NCBI RefSeq assembly: GCF_016107395.1
Contig: NZ_JAAIKO010000003.1
Coordinates: 248,001-312,000 of the forward strand
Source of the DNA: Streptomyces fildesensis
Lineage (GTDB): Bacteria > Actinomycetota > Actinomycetes > Streptomycetales > Streptomycetaceae
DNA length: 64,000 bases
Reading direction: 5' to 3'
The notes below the pieces were generated by a model. It was not told where the DNA came from. It saw only the letters and a list, made by a program, of their open reading frames with translations, and did no database searches. The position numbers and the translations under genes were made by a program. Shown one piece after another: positions 25,294 through 33,379 of this stretch; position 1 is the first letter of the stretch; every line of letters begins with the position of its first letter.

Positions 25294-26274
25294 ATGACCA
25301 TGACCACGTTGACCATGGCCAAGGCCCTCAACGAGGCGCTGCGCCAGTCGCTGGACACCGATCCCAAGGTCCTGCTCATGGGCGAGGACATCGGGAAGCT
25401 CGGCGGCGTCTTCCGCATCACCGACGGCCTGCAGAAGGACTTCGGCGAGGAGCGGGTCATCGACACCCCGCTGGCCGAGTCCGGCATCGTCGGTACCGCG
25501 ATCGGCCTGGCGCTGCGCGGCTACCGGCCGGTCGTCGAGATCCAGTTCGACGGCTTCGTCTTCCCCGCGTACGACCAGATCGTCACGCAGCTCGCCAAGA
25601 TGCACGCGCGGGCGCTGGGCAAGGTCAAGATGCCCGTCGTCATCCGCATCCCGTACGCGGGCGGCATCGGCGCGGTCGAGCACCACAGCGAGTCCCCGGA
25701 GACGCTCTTCGCGCACATCCCGGGCCTGAAGGTGGTCTCGCCGTCCAACCCGCAGGACGCCTACTGGATGCTGCGGCAGTCCATCGACTGCGACGACCCG
25801 GTGATCTTCTTCGAGCCGAAGCGCCGTTACTGGGACAAGGGCGAGGTCGACACCGAGGCCATTCCGGGCCCGCTGCACAAGGCCCGGGTGACCCGCACCG
25901 GCACGGATCTCACCCTGGCGGCGTACGGTCCCATGGTGAAGGTCTGCATGGAGGCCGCCGCGGCTGCCGCCAAGGAGGGTCGTAGCCTGGAAGTGGTGGA
26001 CCTGCGGTCCTTGTCGCCGATGGACTTCGACACGATCCAGGCGTCGGTCGAGAAGACCCGCCGGCTGGTGATCGTGCACGAGGCTCCCGTCTTCCTGGGG
26101 ACCGGCGCGGAGATCGCCGCCCGGATCACCGAGCGGTGCTTCTACCACCTCGAGGCTCCCGTGCTGAGGGTCGGCGGCTTCCACGCCCCGTACCCGCCGG
26201 CCCGGCTCGAGGAGGAGTACCTGCCCGGCCTGGACCGCGTACTCGACGCCGTCGACCGCGCGCTGGCGTACTGA
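25294..26274 (+). CDS. bkdB: branched-chain 2-oxoacid dehydrogenase E1 beta (copy B)
   Basis: 326 residues. Marks: MGEDIGKLGGVFRITDGLQ, the RIPYAGGIGAVEHHSESPE loop, EPKRRYW, and the C-terminal transketolase domain ending LPGLDRVLDAV. It works with the E1 alpha gene 2 bp upstream. It is shorter than copy A by 14 residues, mainly at the N-terminus. Confidence 0.95.
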   Translation: MTMTTLTMAKALNEALRQSLDTDPKVLLMGEDIGKLGGVFRITDGLQKDFGEERVIDTPLAESGIVGTAIGLALRGYRPVVEIQFDGFVFPAYDQIVTQLAKMHARALGKVKMPVVIRIPYAGGIGAVEHHSESPETLFAHIPGLKVVSPSNPQDAYWMLRQSIDCDDPVIFFEPKRRYWDKGEVDTEAIPGPLHKARVTRTGTDLTLAAYGPMVKVCMEAAAAAAKEGRSLEVVDLRSLSPMDFDTIQASVEKTRRLVIVHEAPVFLGTGAEIAARITERCFYHLEAPVLRVGGFHAPYPPARLEEEYLPGLDRVLDAVDRALAY

Positions 26275-26288
26275 GAGGCGAGGAGAGC

Positions 26289-27713
26289 GTGACTGTGACC
26301 GACATTGCGCAGCGCTTCCGCGAGTTCAAGATGCCCGATGTGGGCGAGGGACTCACCGAGGCCGAGATCCTCAAGTGGTACGTCAAGCCGGGTGACACCG
26401 TCACCGACGGGCAGGTCGTGTGCGAGGTCGAGACGGCGAAGGCGGCTGTCGAGCTGCCGATCCCGTTCGACGGCGTCGTGCACGAGATCCGTTTCCCCGA
26501 GGGGGAGACGGTCGACGTGGGCACCGCCATCATCTCGGTGGACACCACCCCGGGCGCCCCGGACGAGGCTCCGGCCGCCGCCGCGGCCCCGGCCGCGGCC
26601 GTGCCGGCCGAAGCGGCACCCGCCGCACCCGCCGAGCCGGCGAAGCGGCAGGCGGTGCTGGTGGGCTACGGCGTCTCCGAGGCGTCGACCGTCCGCCGGG
26701 CCCGCAGGACGCCCGGCCCGGTGCCGGCCCAGCCCAAGGGCCGGCCGGCGGCGGAGCTGAACGGCCACGGCGCGACCGGGGCCACCGGCCTCGCCGCTCC
26801 CGCCGGGGACCGGCCGCTGGCCAAGCCCCCGGTGCGCAAGCTCGCGAAGGACCTCGGCATCGATCTGAGCTCCGTCGTCCCGAGCGGCCGGGACGGGACC
26901 ATCACCCGTGAGGACGTGCACGCGGCGCTCGCGCCCGCGCCGGCCGAGCCCGCCGTGGTGGCGGCGCCCGCCGCTGCCGCCGCGAGCCCCGCGGTCGTCG
27001 CGGAGCCGGGTGCCCGGGAGATCCGTACGCCGATCAAGGGCGTCCGCAAGGCCACCGCGCAGGCGATGGTCGCGAGCGCCTTCACCGCGCCGCACGTCAC
27101 GGAGTTCGTGACCTTCGACATCACGCGGACGATGAAGCTGGTCCAGGAGCTCAAGCTGGACCCGGCGTTCGAGGGCCGCAAGGTCAGCCCGCTGCTGCTG
27201 GTGGCGAAGGCGCTGCTGGTGGCGATCCGGCGGAACCCCGAGGTGAACGCGACCTGGGACGAGGCCGGCCAGGAGATCGTCCGCAAGGACTATGTGAACC
27301 TGGGCATCGCCGCGGCGACCCCGCGCGGGCTGATCGTGCCGAACATCAAGGACGCCGGCGCGAAGACGCTGCCCGAACTGGCCACCGCGCTCGGTGAGCT
27401 GGTGGCGACCGCACGCGAGGGCAAGACCTCTCCCGCGCAGATGCAGGGCGGCACGGTGACCATCACCAACGTCGGCGTCTTCGGCGTCGACACCGGAACG
27501 CCGATCCTGAACCCGGGGGAGTCCGCGATCCTCGCCTTCGGCGCGGTCAAGGACATGCCCTGGGTACACAAGGGCAAGGTGAAGGTCCGCAAGGTCACCA
27601 CGCTGGCCCTGTCGTTCGACCACCGGGTGGTCGACGGCGAGCTGGGCTCGAAGGTGCTCGCGGATGTCGCGGCGCTCCTGGAGCAGCCGAAGCGCCTGCT
27701 GACCTGGGCGTAG
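26289..27713 (+). CDS. bkdC: branched-chain 2-oxoacid dehydrogenase E2 (copy B)
   Basis: 474 residues: one lipoyl domain (Lys in VETAKAAVE, near residue 51), a long Ala/Pro linker, E3-binding domain (PPVRKLAKDLGIDLSSV), and an acyltransferase domain with DHRVVDG near residue 448. The GTG start follows an AGGAGAG SD. A strong terminator ends the operon. Confidence 0.95.
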   Translation: MTVTDIAQRFREFKMPDVGEGLTEAEILKWYVKPGDTVTDGQVVCEVETAKAAVELPIPFDGVVHEIRFPEGETVDVGTAIISVDTTPGAPDEAPAAAAAPAAAVPAEAAPAAPAEPAKRQAVLVGYGVSEASTVRRARRTPGPVPAQPKGRPAAELNGHGATGATGLAAPAGDRPLAKPPVRKLAKDLGIDLSSVVPSGRDGTITREDVHAALAPAPAEPAVVAAPAAAAASPAVVAEPGAREIRTPIKGVRKATAQAMVASAFTAPHVTEFVTFDITRTMKLVQELKLDPAFEGRKVSPLLLVAKALLVAIRRNPEVNATWDEAGQEIVRKDYVNLGIAAATPRGLIVPNIKDAGAKTLPELATALGELVATAREGKTSPAQMQGGTVTITNVGVFGVDTGTPILNPGESAILAFGAVKDMPWVHKGKVKVRKVTTLALSFDHRVVDGELGSKVLADVAALLEQPKRLLTWA

Positions 27714-27740
27714 TTCACCGGGGCAGCCGAGCATCACGCG

Positions 27741-27776
27741 AAAGAGGCCCGGACGTACAAACGTCCGGGCCTCTTT
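27741..27776 (+). terminator. Rho-independent terminator of the second bkd operon
   Basis: A perfect 16-bp stem AAAGAGGCCCGGACGT, loop ACAA, and the complementary arm ending in CTCTTT. Confidence 0.93.
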
Positions 27777-27853
27777 GCCGTGTCCATCCGTCATGAAAAG
27801 CCGGATCTGTGGCGATATTAGGGGGAAACCCAGCTTCCGCCCGGAGGGACACC

Positions 27854-28048
27854 GTGGCCGTATCCGTATCCGCGATCCTGCTGCTCCTGATCATGACGGT
27901 CGTCTTCCTGCGCAGCGGATCACTGAAGGTCTCGCACGCACTGGTCTGCGTCTTCCTCGGCTTCTACCTCGCGGGCTCGAGCGTCGCCCCGAGCATCCAG
28001 AACGGGCTCACGGCGACGGCCAACGTGGTGAGCAGCCTGCACCCCTGA
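27854..28048 (+). CDS. small two-helix membrane protein
   Basis: 64 residues, start GTG with a GGAGG SD 6 nt upstream. Helix one is about residues 3-18 (VSVSAILLLLIMTVVFL); helix two spans SHALVCVFLGFYLAGSSVAP. The C-terminal part is a short amphipathic segment. I know no function. Small proteins of this layout are conserved between bkdC and a GntR gene in streptomycetes, as far as I recall. Confidence 0.72.
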   Translation: MAVSVSAILLLLIMTVVFLRSGSLKVSHALVCVFLGFYLAGSSVAPSIQNGLTATANVVSSLHP

Positions 28049-28098
28049 CGGGTCCGCACGGGCCGGCCGGTCCGTATCGCGGACGCGGGTTTCTCGTG

Positions 28099-28130
28099 GA
28101 TACGTGATGTATCTATGATGCGTCCATCAT
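28099..28130 (+). promoter_or_regulatory. gntR promoter/operator overlapping the start codon
   Basis: Two inverted repeats lie directly before the ATG at 28129: GATAC-gtgat-GTATC (28099-28113) and ATGATG-cgtc-CATCAT (28115-28130), the second running into the start codon. A TATGAT -10 hexamer lies at 28114-28119, nine bases from the ATG, with a weak TTCTCG 17 bp above. No SD is visible, so a leaderless, self-repressed transcript is likely. Confidence 0.55.
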
Positions 28131-28797
28131 GCTTCCCGCCCCCGTGGTGGCCCCCGCCGCCAAGCCGCCGCCCGCCGCCGAGCGGGTCTATGTCCACATC
28201 AAACAGGGCGTCCTCGACCGCAGTTACGAGGGCGGCACGCTGCTCACCGAAGGTGATCTCGCCGAGGCCGTCGGGGTGTCCCGTACGCCGGTGCGCGAGG
28301 CGCTGCTCCGCCTGGAGGCGGAGGGGCTGATCAAGCTCTATCCGAAGAAGGGCGCGCTCGTCCTGCCGGTCTCCCTGCAGGAGATCGCCGATGTCGTGGA
28401 GACCCGGCTGCTCGTCGAGCAGCACGCGGTCGCCCGGCTGGTGCCCGCCGCGCCGCCCGCGCTGCTGGCCCGGCTGGAGGAGCTGCTCGCCGAGCAGCAG
28501 GGGCACGCCGACGCGGGTGACCTCGCGGCGTTCGCGGTCGCCGACCGCTGCTTCCACGCCGAGATTGTCCGGGCGGCGGGCAACCGCATCCTCGCCCACC
28601 TCTACGACCAGCTGCGCGACCGGCAGTTGCGGATGGGTGTGGCCACGATGCACGCCGAGCCCAGCCGCGTCGCGAAGAACCTGGTGGAGCACGGCGAGAT
28701 CCTCGCGGCGCTCAGGGACGGTGACGGCGTCCGCGCCGCCGCCCTGGTGCACCGCCATGTCTCGTGGGTGAAGGTCATGGCCCGGGGGGACGCATGA
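28129..28797 (+). CDS. GntR-family regulator (FadR/FCD type)
   Basis: 222 residues. Winged helix at about residues 18-85 (LTEGDLAEAVGVSRTPVREA) and an all-helical FCD domain with candidate metal-binding histidines (RCFHAEIV, VEHGEI, VHRHVSW). FCD proteins sense organic acids, amino acids or sugar acids. The stop overlaps the start of an MFS transporter (ATGA), so the transporter's substrate is the likely ligand. Confidence 0.9.
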   Translation: MLPAPVVAPAAKPPPAAERVYVHIKQGVLDRSYEGGTLLTEGDLAEAVGVSRTPVREALLRLEAEGLIKLYPKKGALVLPVSLQEIADVVETRLLVEQHAVARLVPAAPPALLARLEELLAEQQGHADAGDLAAFAVADRCFHAEIVRAAGNRILAHLYDQLRDRQLRMGVATMHAEPSRVAKNLVEHGEILAALRDGDGVRAAALVHRHVSWVKVMARGDA

Positions 28798-30080
28798 GCA
28801 TGAACGGCGAACCGCCCGGCGGGCGGCGTGCCGCCACGGTGTGGGGCATCGGCACGCTCGTCTACATGGTCGCCGTGGTGCACCGCACCAGCCTCGGCGT
28901 GGCCGGGATCGACGCCGCGGAGCGTTTCCACATCGGGGCGTCCGCGCTCTCCACCTTCTCGATCCTCCAGGTGCTGGTCTACGCGGGGCTGCAGATACCC
29001 GTCGGGCTGATGGTCGACCGGCTCGGCACCAAGAAGGTGCTGACCATCGGCATCGTGCTGTTCACCGCCGGCCAGCTCGCGTTCGCGCTGTCGCACTCGT
29101 ACGGAATGGCCCTCGCCGCCCGCGCGGTGCTCGGCTGCGGTGACGCGATGACGTTCGTCAGCGTGCTGCGGCTCGGCTCCCGCTGGTTCCCGGCCCGCCG
29201 GGGCCCGATGATCGCGCAGGCCGCCGCGCTCTTCGGCGTCGCGGGCAATCTGATCAGTACGGTCGCGCTCTCCCGGATCCTGCACTCGGCGGGCTGGACC
29301 GCCACGTTCACCGGCACCGCGATCGGCGGCGCGTTCGTCCTCGTCCTGGTGCTGCTGTTCCTCAAGGACCACCCCGACGGCTACGAGCCGGCCCCCGCCG
29401 AGCACGCGGGCTTCGGCTATGTGCGCCACCAGATCGTCTCCGCCTGGCGCGAGCCCGGCACCCGGCTCGGGATGTGGGTGCACTTCACGACGCAGTTCTC
29501 CGGGATGGTCTTCCTGCTGCTGTGGGGGCTGCCGTACCTGGTGGAGGACCAGGGCATGTCACGCGGGGCGGCGGGGTCGATGCTCACCCTCGTGGTGCTC
29601 GCCAACATGGTCTTCGGCACGCTCTTCGGCCAGCTGATCGCCCGTCACCACGGCGCGCGGATGCCGATCACGCTGACCGCGATCGGGGCCAGCACCGTCG
29701 CCTGGGCGGCCGTGCTGTCCTGGCCCGGCGGCCACGTCCCGCTGTGGATGCTGATCTGCCTGTGTGTCGCGCTGGGCGCCTGCGGCCCCGCGTCGATGAT
29801 CGGCTTCGACTTCGCCCGCCCGGCCAACCCGCCGGAGCGCTTCGGCACCGCCTCCGGCATCGTCAACGTCGGCGGCTTCACCGCCTCGATGATCACGCTG
29901 CTGGCGATCGGCGTGCTGCTGGACGCGACGGGCGACAACTACCGGATCGCCTGGTGCAGTGTCTTCGTGCTCCAGGCGATCGGCACCTTCCAGATCCTGC
30001 GGCTGCGCGGCCGCGCGACCCGGCTGGAGAAGGACCGGATCGCGGTCAGCCGCGTCGAGAGCGTGCACGTGCCGGTGTAG
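28794..30080 (+). CDS. major facilitator superfamily transporter
   Basis: 428 residues with about 12 membrane helices. The loop between helices two and three carries GLMVDRLGTKKVL, the MFS motif G-x-x-x-D-R-x-G. The ATG is fixed by ATGA overlap with gntR. The closest type is the nitrate/sialic acid/anion-symporter-like group, but the substrate is not clear. Its gene pairs with gntR as a sensor-transporter unit. Confidence 0.88.
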   Translation: MSMNGEPPGGRRAATVWGIGTLVYMVAVVHRTSLGVAGIDAAERFHIGASALSTFSILQVLVYAGLQIPVGLMVDRLGTKKVLTIGIVLFTAGQLAFALSHSYGMALAARAVLGCGDAMTFVSVLRLGSRWFPARRGPMIAQAAALFGVAGNLISTVALSRILHSAGWTATFTGTAIGGAFVLVLVLLFLKDHPDGYEPAPAEHAGFGYVRHQIVSAWREPGTRLGMWVHFTTQFSGMVFLLLWGLPYLVEDQGMSRGAAGSMLTLVVLANMVFGTLFGQLIARHHGARMPITLTAIGASTVAWAAVLSWPGGHVPLWMLICLCVALGACGPASMIGFDFARPANPPERFGTASGIVNVGGFTASMITLLAIGVLLDATGDNYRIAWCSVFVLQAIGTFQILRLRGRATRLEKDRIAVSRVESVHVPV

Positions 30081-30099
30081 CGGGTGGGAGCGGGACGCT

Positions 30100-30924
30100 C
30101 TACGGGGTGAGGGCGATGTGCGCCAGGATCGCGTTCGCCAGCCCCTGGTCGCCCTCCACCTTCACCCGGTCCGCGACGGCCGCCGGGCGCACCCGCCCGC
30201 AGACCAGCCGCAGGAACGTCTCCCAGTCGGTGCTGAAGGTCACGGCGGGGCCCAGGGAGACCGCGGAGTCGATCGTGCCGCGCCCCTCCTGGTCGATCCG
30301 GACCGTCCGCATGAACTCCAGCGGGCCGTGGATGTCGAAGACCACCGCGGAACCCGGCTGCGCCCCGGCGTCCTTGGCGATCATCTTCGGCAGCCCGCGG
30401 AGCAGGAAGTCCCGCGCGTACACGGCCGCGGGCGACGCCAGGTTCCCCGGGGTGGCCAGCGCGCGCCGCAGATCCTGCTCGTGGACCCAGACGTCGAAGG
30501 TCCGCATCCACAGCAGGTGTTCGAGGGTCATCTCCTGGCCCATCGGACCGCGCATGCTCTGCTCGGGCCCGCGCGACTCGTTCCGCAGCTGGCGGGAGCG
30601 CCGGATGATCGTGTACTCGAGCTCGGAGGTCATCTCCGGGGCCGTGTGATGGCGCCGGGTGTCCACCGGCACCTCGATGTAGCGGGCGAACTCGCTGGTG
30701 ATGTGCCGCAGATCACTCGGCAGGGTGTGGATCGGGCGCGGATCCCCGAGCATCTCGCACTCGTAGCCGATGACGTGTGACACGACGTCGCGCACCGACC
30801 AGTACGGGCACTCGGTCGGCCGGTTCCATTCACCCTCGACGAGGGGGGCGACCAATTCGTTGATGGATTCTATGGAGTGGGTCCAGGCGTCGATGTACGG
30901 CTGGATCTTACTGTGGACGGTCAC
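30100..30924 (-). CDS. maleylpyruvate isomerase-like (DinB-fold) protein
   Basis: 274 residues. The N-terminal four-helix DinB/MDMPI domain has candidate metal histidines in VVSHVIGYE (near residue 50) and VWVHEQDLRR (near residue 148), followed by a C-terminal SCP2-like domain (GPAVTFSTDWETFLRLVCGR). Such proteins are mycothiol-dependent enzymes in actinobacteria. The specific reaction is unknown. It converges on the MFS gene with 19 bp between stops. Confidence 0.8.
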   Translation of the reverse strand: MTVHSKIQPYIDAWTHSIESINELVAPLVEGEWNRPTECPYWSVRDVVSHVIGYECEMLGDPRPIHTLPSDLRHITSEFARYIEVPVDTRRHHTAPEMTSELEYTIIRRSRQLRNESRGPEQSMRGPMGQEMTLEHLLWMRTFDVWVHEQDLRRALATPGNLASPAAVYARDFLLRGLPKMIAKDAGAQPGSAVVFDIHGPLEFMRTVRIDQEGRGTIDSAVSLGPAVTFSTDWETFLRLVCGRVRPAAVADRVKVEGDQGLANAILAHIALTP

Positions 30925-31058
30925 GGGACCCCTCGACGGATCGATGCGCGGTCGTGGTGGTGTGCGCCTAAGTTACGCTCCGCGCGGGTACCCACGCAGT
31001 GCTTTCGAGTGACGATGGTAGGCCCGACTTGACGACCAAACGTATGGGCGGTGGGTGT

Positions 31059-31835
31059 ATGCGCGCTTCTTTGCTGCAGATCGACGTCGACTTGAACGAA
31101 ACGGTCGCCGACCGGCGGGACCGGGTGGCCGCGCTGGTGCGCGCCCAGGGCGGGACGGATCTGGTCGTACTGCCGGAACTGTGGCCGGTCGGGGCCTTCG
31201 CGTCGGACACCTTCGCGGCGGAGGCGGAGCCGCTCGACGGGCCGACGGCCGACGCGATGTCAGCGGCGGCGCGGGACGCGGGAGTCTGGCTGCACGCCGG
31301 TTCCATCGTCGAGCGCGACCCTGACGGGCCGCTCTACAACACCTCGCTCGTCTTCGGGCCCGACGGGGAGCTGCGGCACACCTACCGCAAGATCCACCGG
31401 TTCGGCTTCGACCAGGGCGAGGCGGCGCTGATGGCGCCCGGCGAGGAGATCGTCACGGTCGCGCTCCCGGACACCGTGCTGGGCCTGGCGACCTGTTACG
31501 ACCTGCGCTTCCCCGAGCAGTTCCGGCTGCTCGTCGACGCCGGCGCCCAGATGCTGGTCATCCCGGCCGGCTGGCCGGCGAAGCGGCGGGAGCACTGGCG
31601 GCTGCTCGCGCGGGCCCGCGCGGTCGAGTCCCAGACCTACGTTCTGGCCTGCGGGACGGCGGGCACTCACGCGGGTGTCGAGCTCGCGGGTCACAGCATG
31701 GTCGTCGACCCGTGGGGCGACATCGTCGCCGAGGCCGGCACCGGCGAGGAGATCCTCACCGTCGACCTCGACCCCGCCCTCGTCACGAAGACCCGCCACG
31801 ACTTCCCGGTACTGCGGGACCGCCGCCTCGGCTGA
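31059..31835 (+). CDS. carbon-nitrogen hydrolase (nitrilase superfamily, Nit2-like)
   Basis: 258 residues with the full Glu-Lys-Cys triad: E40 (VVLPELW), Lys near 110 (YRKIHRFGF) and Cys near 146 (LATCYDLRFPE). The sequence is of the omega-amidase/deaminated-glutathione-amidase type. The ATG before RASLLQIDVDLNE gives the conserved N-terminus; longer in-frame starts at 30999 and 31044 would add residues with no family equivalent. Confidence 0.87.
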   Translation: MRASLLQIDVDLNETVADRRDRVAALVRAQGGTDLVVLPELWPVGAFASDTFAAEAEPLDGPTADAMSAAARDAGVWLHAGSIVERDPDGPLYNTSLVFGPDGELRHTYRKIHRFGFDQGEAALMAPGEEIVTVALPDTVLGLATCYDLRFPEQFRLLVDAGAQMLVIPAGWPAKRREHWRLLARARAVESQTYVLACGTAGTHAGVELAGHSMVVDPWGDIVAEAGTGEEILTVDLDPALVTKTRHDFPVLRDRRLG

Positions 31836-31913
31836 GCGGGGTCGCTGCGCGCTCGTCGTGGGGGCGGGGCCGCCGCGCGGCGGCCGGGGCGGTGCTTGAC
31901 TCGCACGCGGCGC

Positions 31914-31949
31914 GACAACACGATCACGCACAGTAGTGATCGTGTTGTC
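31914..31949. repeat. perfect 14-bp inverted repeat upstream of the secreted esterase
   Basis: GACAACACGATCAC (31914-31927), an 8-bp spacer, and GTGATCGTGTTGTC (31936-31949). The stem is only half G+C in a region of about 75% G+C. It lies 78 bp after the amidase stop and ends 20 bp before the esterase start, so it is either a terminator or an operator. Confidence 0.85.
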
Positions 31950-31968
31950 CAGCGTCAGGAAGCTCTCC

Positions 31969-32805
31969 GTGTCCCAGACCCTGTCCCGAGCCGCCGCCCT
32001 CCTCACCGCCCTCGCGGCGGCCGCCCTGATCGGCGTACCCGCCGCCGGGGCGTCGGCTCCCCCGCCGTCCGTCCGCTACGCCGCTCTCGGCGACTCCGCC
32101 GCCTCCGCGCCCGGCGTGCCGGACGAGGCGGACGCGAGCTGTATGCGCTCCACGCACAACTACCCGCACCTGGTGGCCGCGCGCCTCACGTCGGCCGTCC
32201 TCACGGACGTCACCTGCGCGGGAGCGGACACCGGCACCCTCGCCTCCGAGGGCCAGTTCGACGCGCTCACCAAGGACACCGGCCTGGTGACGCTCACCAT
32301 CGGCGGCAACGACGTCGGGTTCACCGGGATCATCGTCAAGTGCAGCGCCCTGGGCCTGCTCGACCCGTCGGGCAAGCCCTGCGCCAACAGCTACGGCAGC
32401 GGGCTCGACGACCGGATCAGGGCGGCCGAGCCGAAGGTCGCCGCCGCGCTCCGGACGATCCATCAGCGCTCCCCGGGCGCCCGGGTGCTGCTCGTCGGCT
32501 ACCTCAACCTCATCCCGGACGACGCCAGGACCTGCCGCCCGCGCGTGCTGTTCACCGGCGGTGACATGGCCTTCCTGAACGATTTCGAGAACAGCCTCAA
32601 CGCGATGCTGGCCCGTGTCGCCGACGCCGGGGGCGCCGATTTCGTCGACAACCACCCGGCCAGCGCGGACCGTGACATCTGCCGCGACGACGCCACCCGC
32701 TGGACCGAGGGCCTCATCCCGACCAACCGGTCGATCCCGTTCCACCCCAACGCCCGGGGCGAGCAGGCGATGGCCGACGCGGTGCTGGCGGCCGCCGCGC
32801 GGTAG
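31969..32805 (+). CDS. secreted SGNH/GDSL hydrolase
   Basis: 278 residues. A signal peptide (ALLTALAAAALIGVPAAGASA) is followed by SGNH blocks: the nucleophile Ser43 in AALGDSAAS, the oxyanion asparagine in TIGGNDVGF, and the catalytic Asp/His near the C-terminus (FHPNARGE). Cysteines at CMRS, CAGAD, KCSAL, PCANS, CRPR and CRDD suggest three disulphides, as in Streptomyces extracellular lipases. The GTG start has an AGGAAG SD 6 nt upstream. An earlier GTG at 31936 lies inside the inverted repeat and has no SD. Confidence 0.87.
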   Translation: MSQTLSRAAALLTALAAAALIGVPAAGASAPPPSVRYAALGDSAASAPGVPDEADASCMRSTHNYPHLVAARLTSAVLTDVTCAGADTGTLASEGQFDALTKDTGLVTLTIGGNDVGFTGIIVKCSALGLLDPSGKPCANSYGSGLDDRIRAAEPKVAAALRTIHQRSPGARVLLVGYLNLIPDDARTCRPRVLFTGGDMAFLNDFENSLNAMLARVADAGGADFVDNHPASADRDICRDDATRWTEGLIPTNRSIPFHPNARGEQAMADAVLAAAAR

Positions 32806-32845
32806 CCCGGTCGGGGGAGGGCTCAGGCCCTCCCCCTCAGCCGGC

Positions 32846-33340
32846 TCAGTCGTCCCCGTGCTCCTTGTCGACCATCCGGTCCACGCACACCGCGATGGCG
32901 ATGAGCATCCCCGCGTCCGCGTCCTCGCGCTCCACATCGATCGCGTACGTGTCCCGCATCCGGAACCACTTCCGGGAGATCCGCGCGAGCCGCTCCCCCT
33001 CGTACTCGATGTCGAACTCCTTGTCGACGATGTCCCCGCGGACCTCCAGCTCCTCCCCCGAGGCCAGCTCCGCCCGGAACACGTCCCGCAGCAGCGTCAG
33101 CCGCTTCTTCCGGATGGTGACCAGCACGTCCCCGCCGCGCTCCACCGTCATGGTGTCCCGCAGGCTCACCAGCTTCTTCCGGATCACCGCGACCTCGTCC
33201 CCCCGGGCGTCCCGCAGCTCCAGCGTCTCCCGGATCCGCAGGACCTTCCCGTCGACGTAGAACGCCCGATCGCCGCGTTCGTCCTCGATCCAGTAGTCGT
33301 CACCGATCGCGAACAGCTTCTCCCGCACGAGGTATTTCAT
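32846..33340 (-). CDS. LURP-one-related (tubby-like barrel) protein
   Basis: 164 residues built of short strands with repeated units of the type DERGDRAFYVDGKVL, DARGDEVAVIRKKLV and EGERLARISRKWF, typical of the LOR/DUF567 family (12-stranded barrel). Bacterial members have no fixed function; lipid or membrane association has been proposed. The ATG begins MKYLVREKLF, the conserved start. No SD is apparent. It converges on the esterase gene. Confidence 0.82.
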   Translation of the reverse strand: MKYLVREKLFAIGDDYWIEDERGDRAFYVDGKVLRIRETLELRDARGDEVAVIRKKLVSLRDTMTVERGGDVLVTIRKKRLTLLRDVFRAELASGEELEVRGDIVDKEFDIEYEGERLARISRKWFRMRDTYAIDVEREDADAGMLIAIAVCVDRMVDKEHGDD

Positions 33341-33379
33341 GGAGGAATGTCTACCCCGGGCGTGCTGTTGGATGGGGGT

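Noticed and set aside
26136-26288. Upstream extension of the copy B E2 frame
   Set aside because: It lies inside the E1 beta gene in another frame and has no SD; GTG 26289 has a good SD and gives the conserved lipoyl start.
32615-33379. Open frame that would extend the NHL protein upstream to 869 residues
   Set aside because: The extra part overlaps the esterase and LURP-one genes, has shadow-frame composition and lacks any family match; the thioredoxin domain starts properly at 33380.
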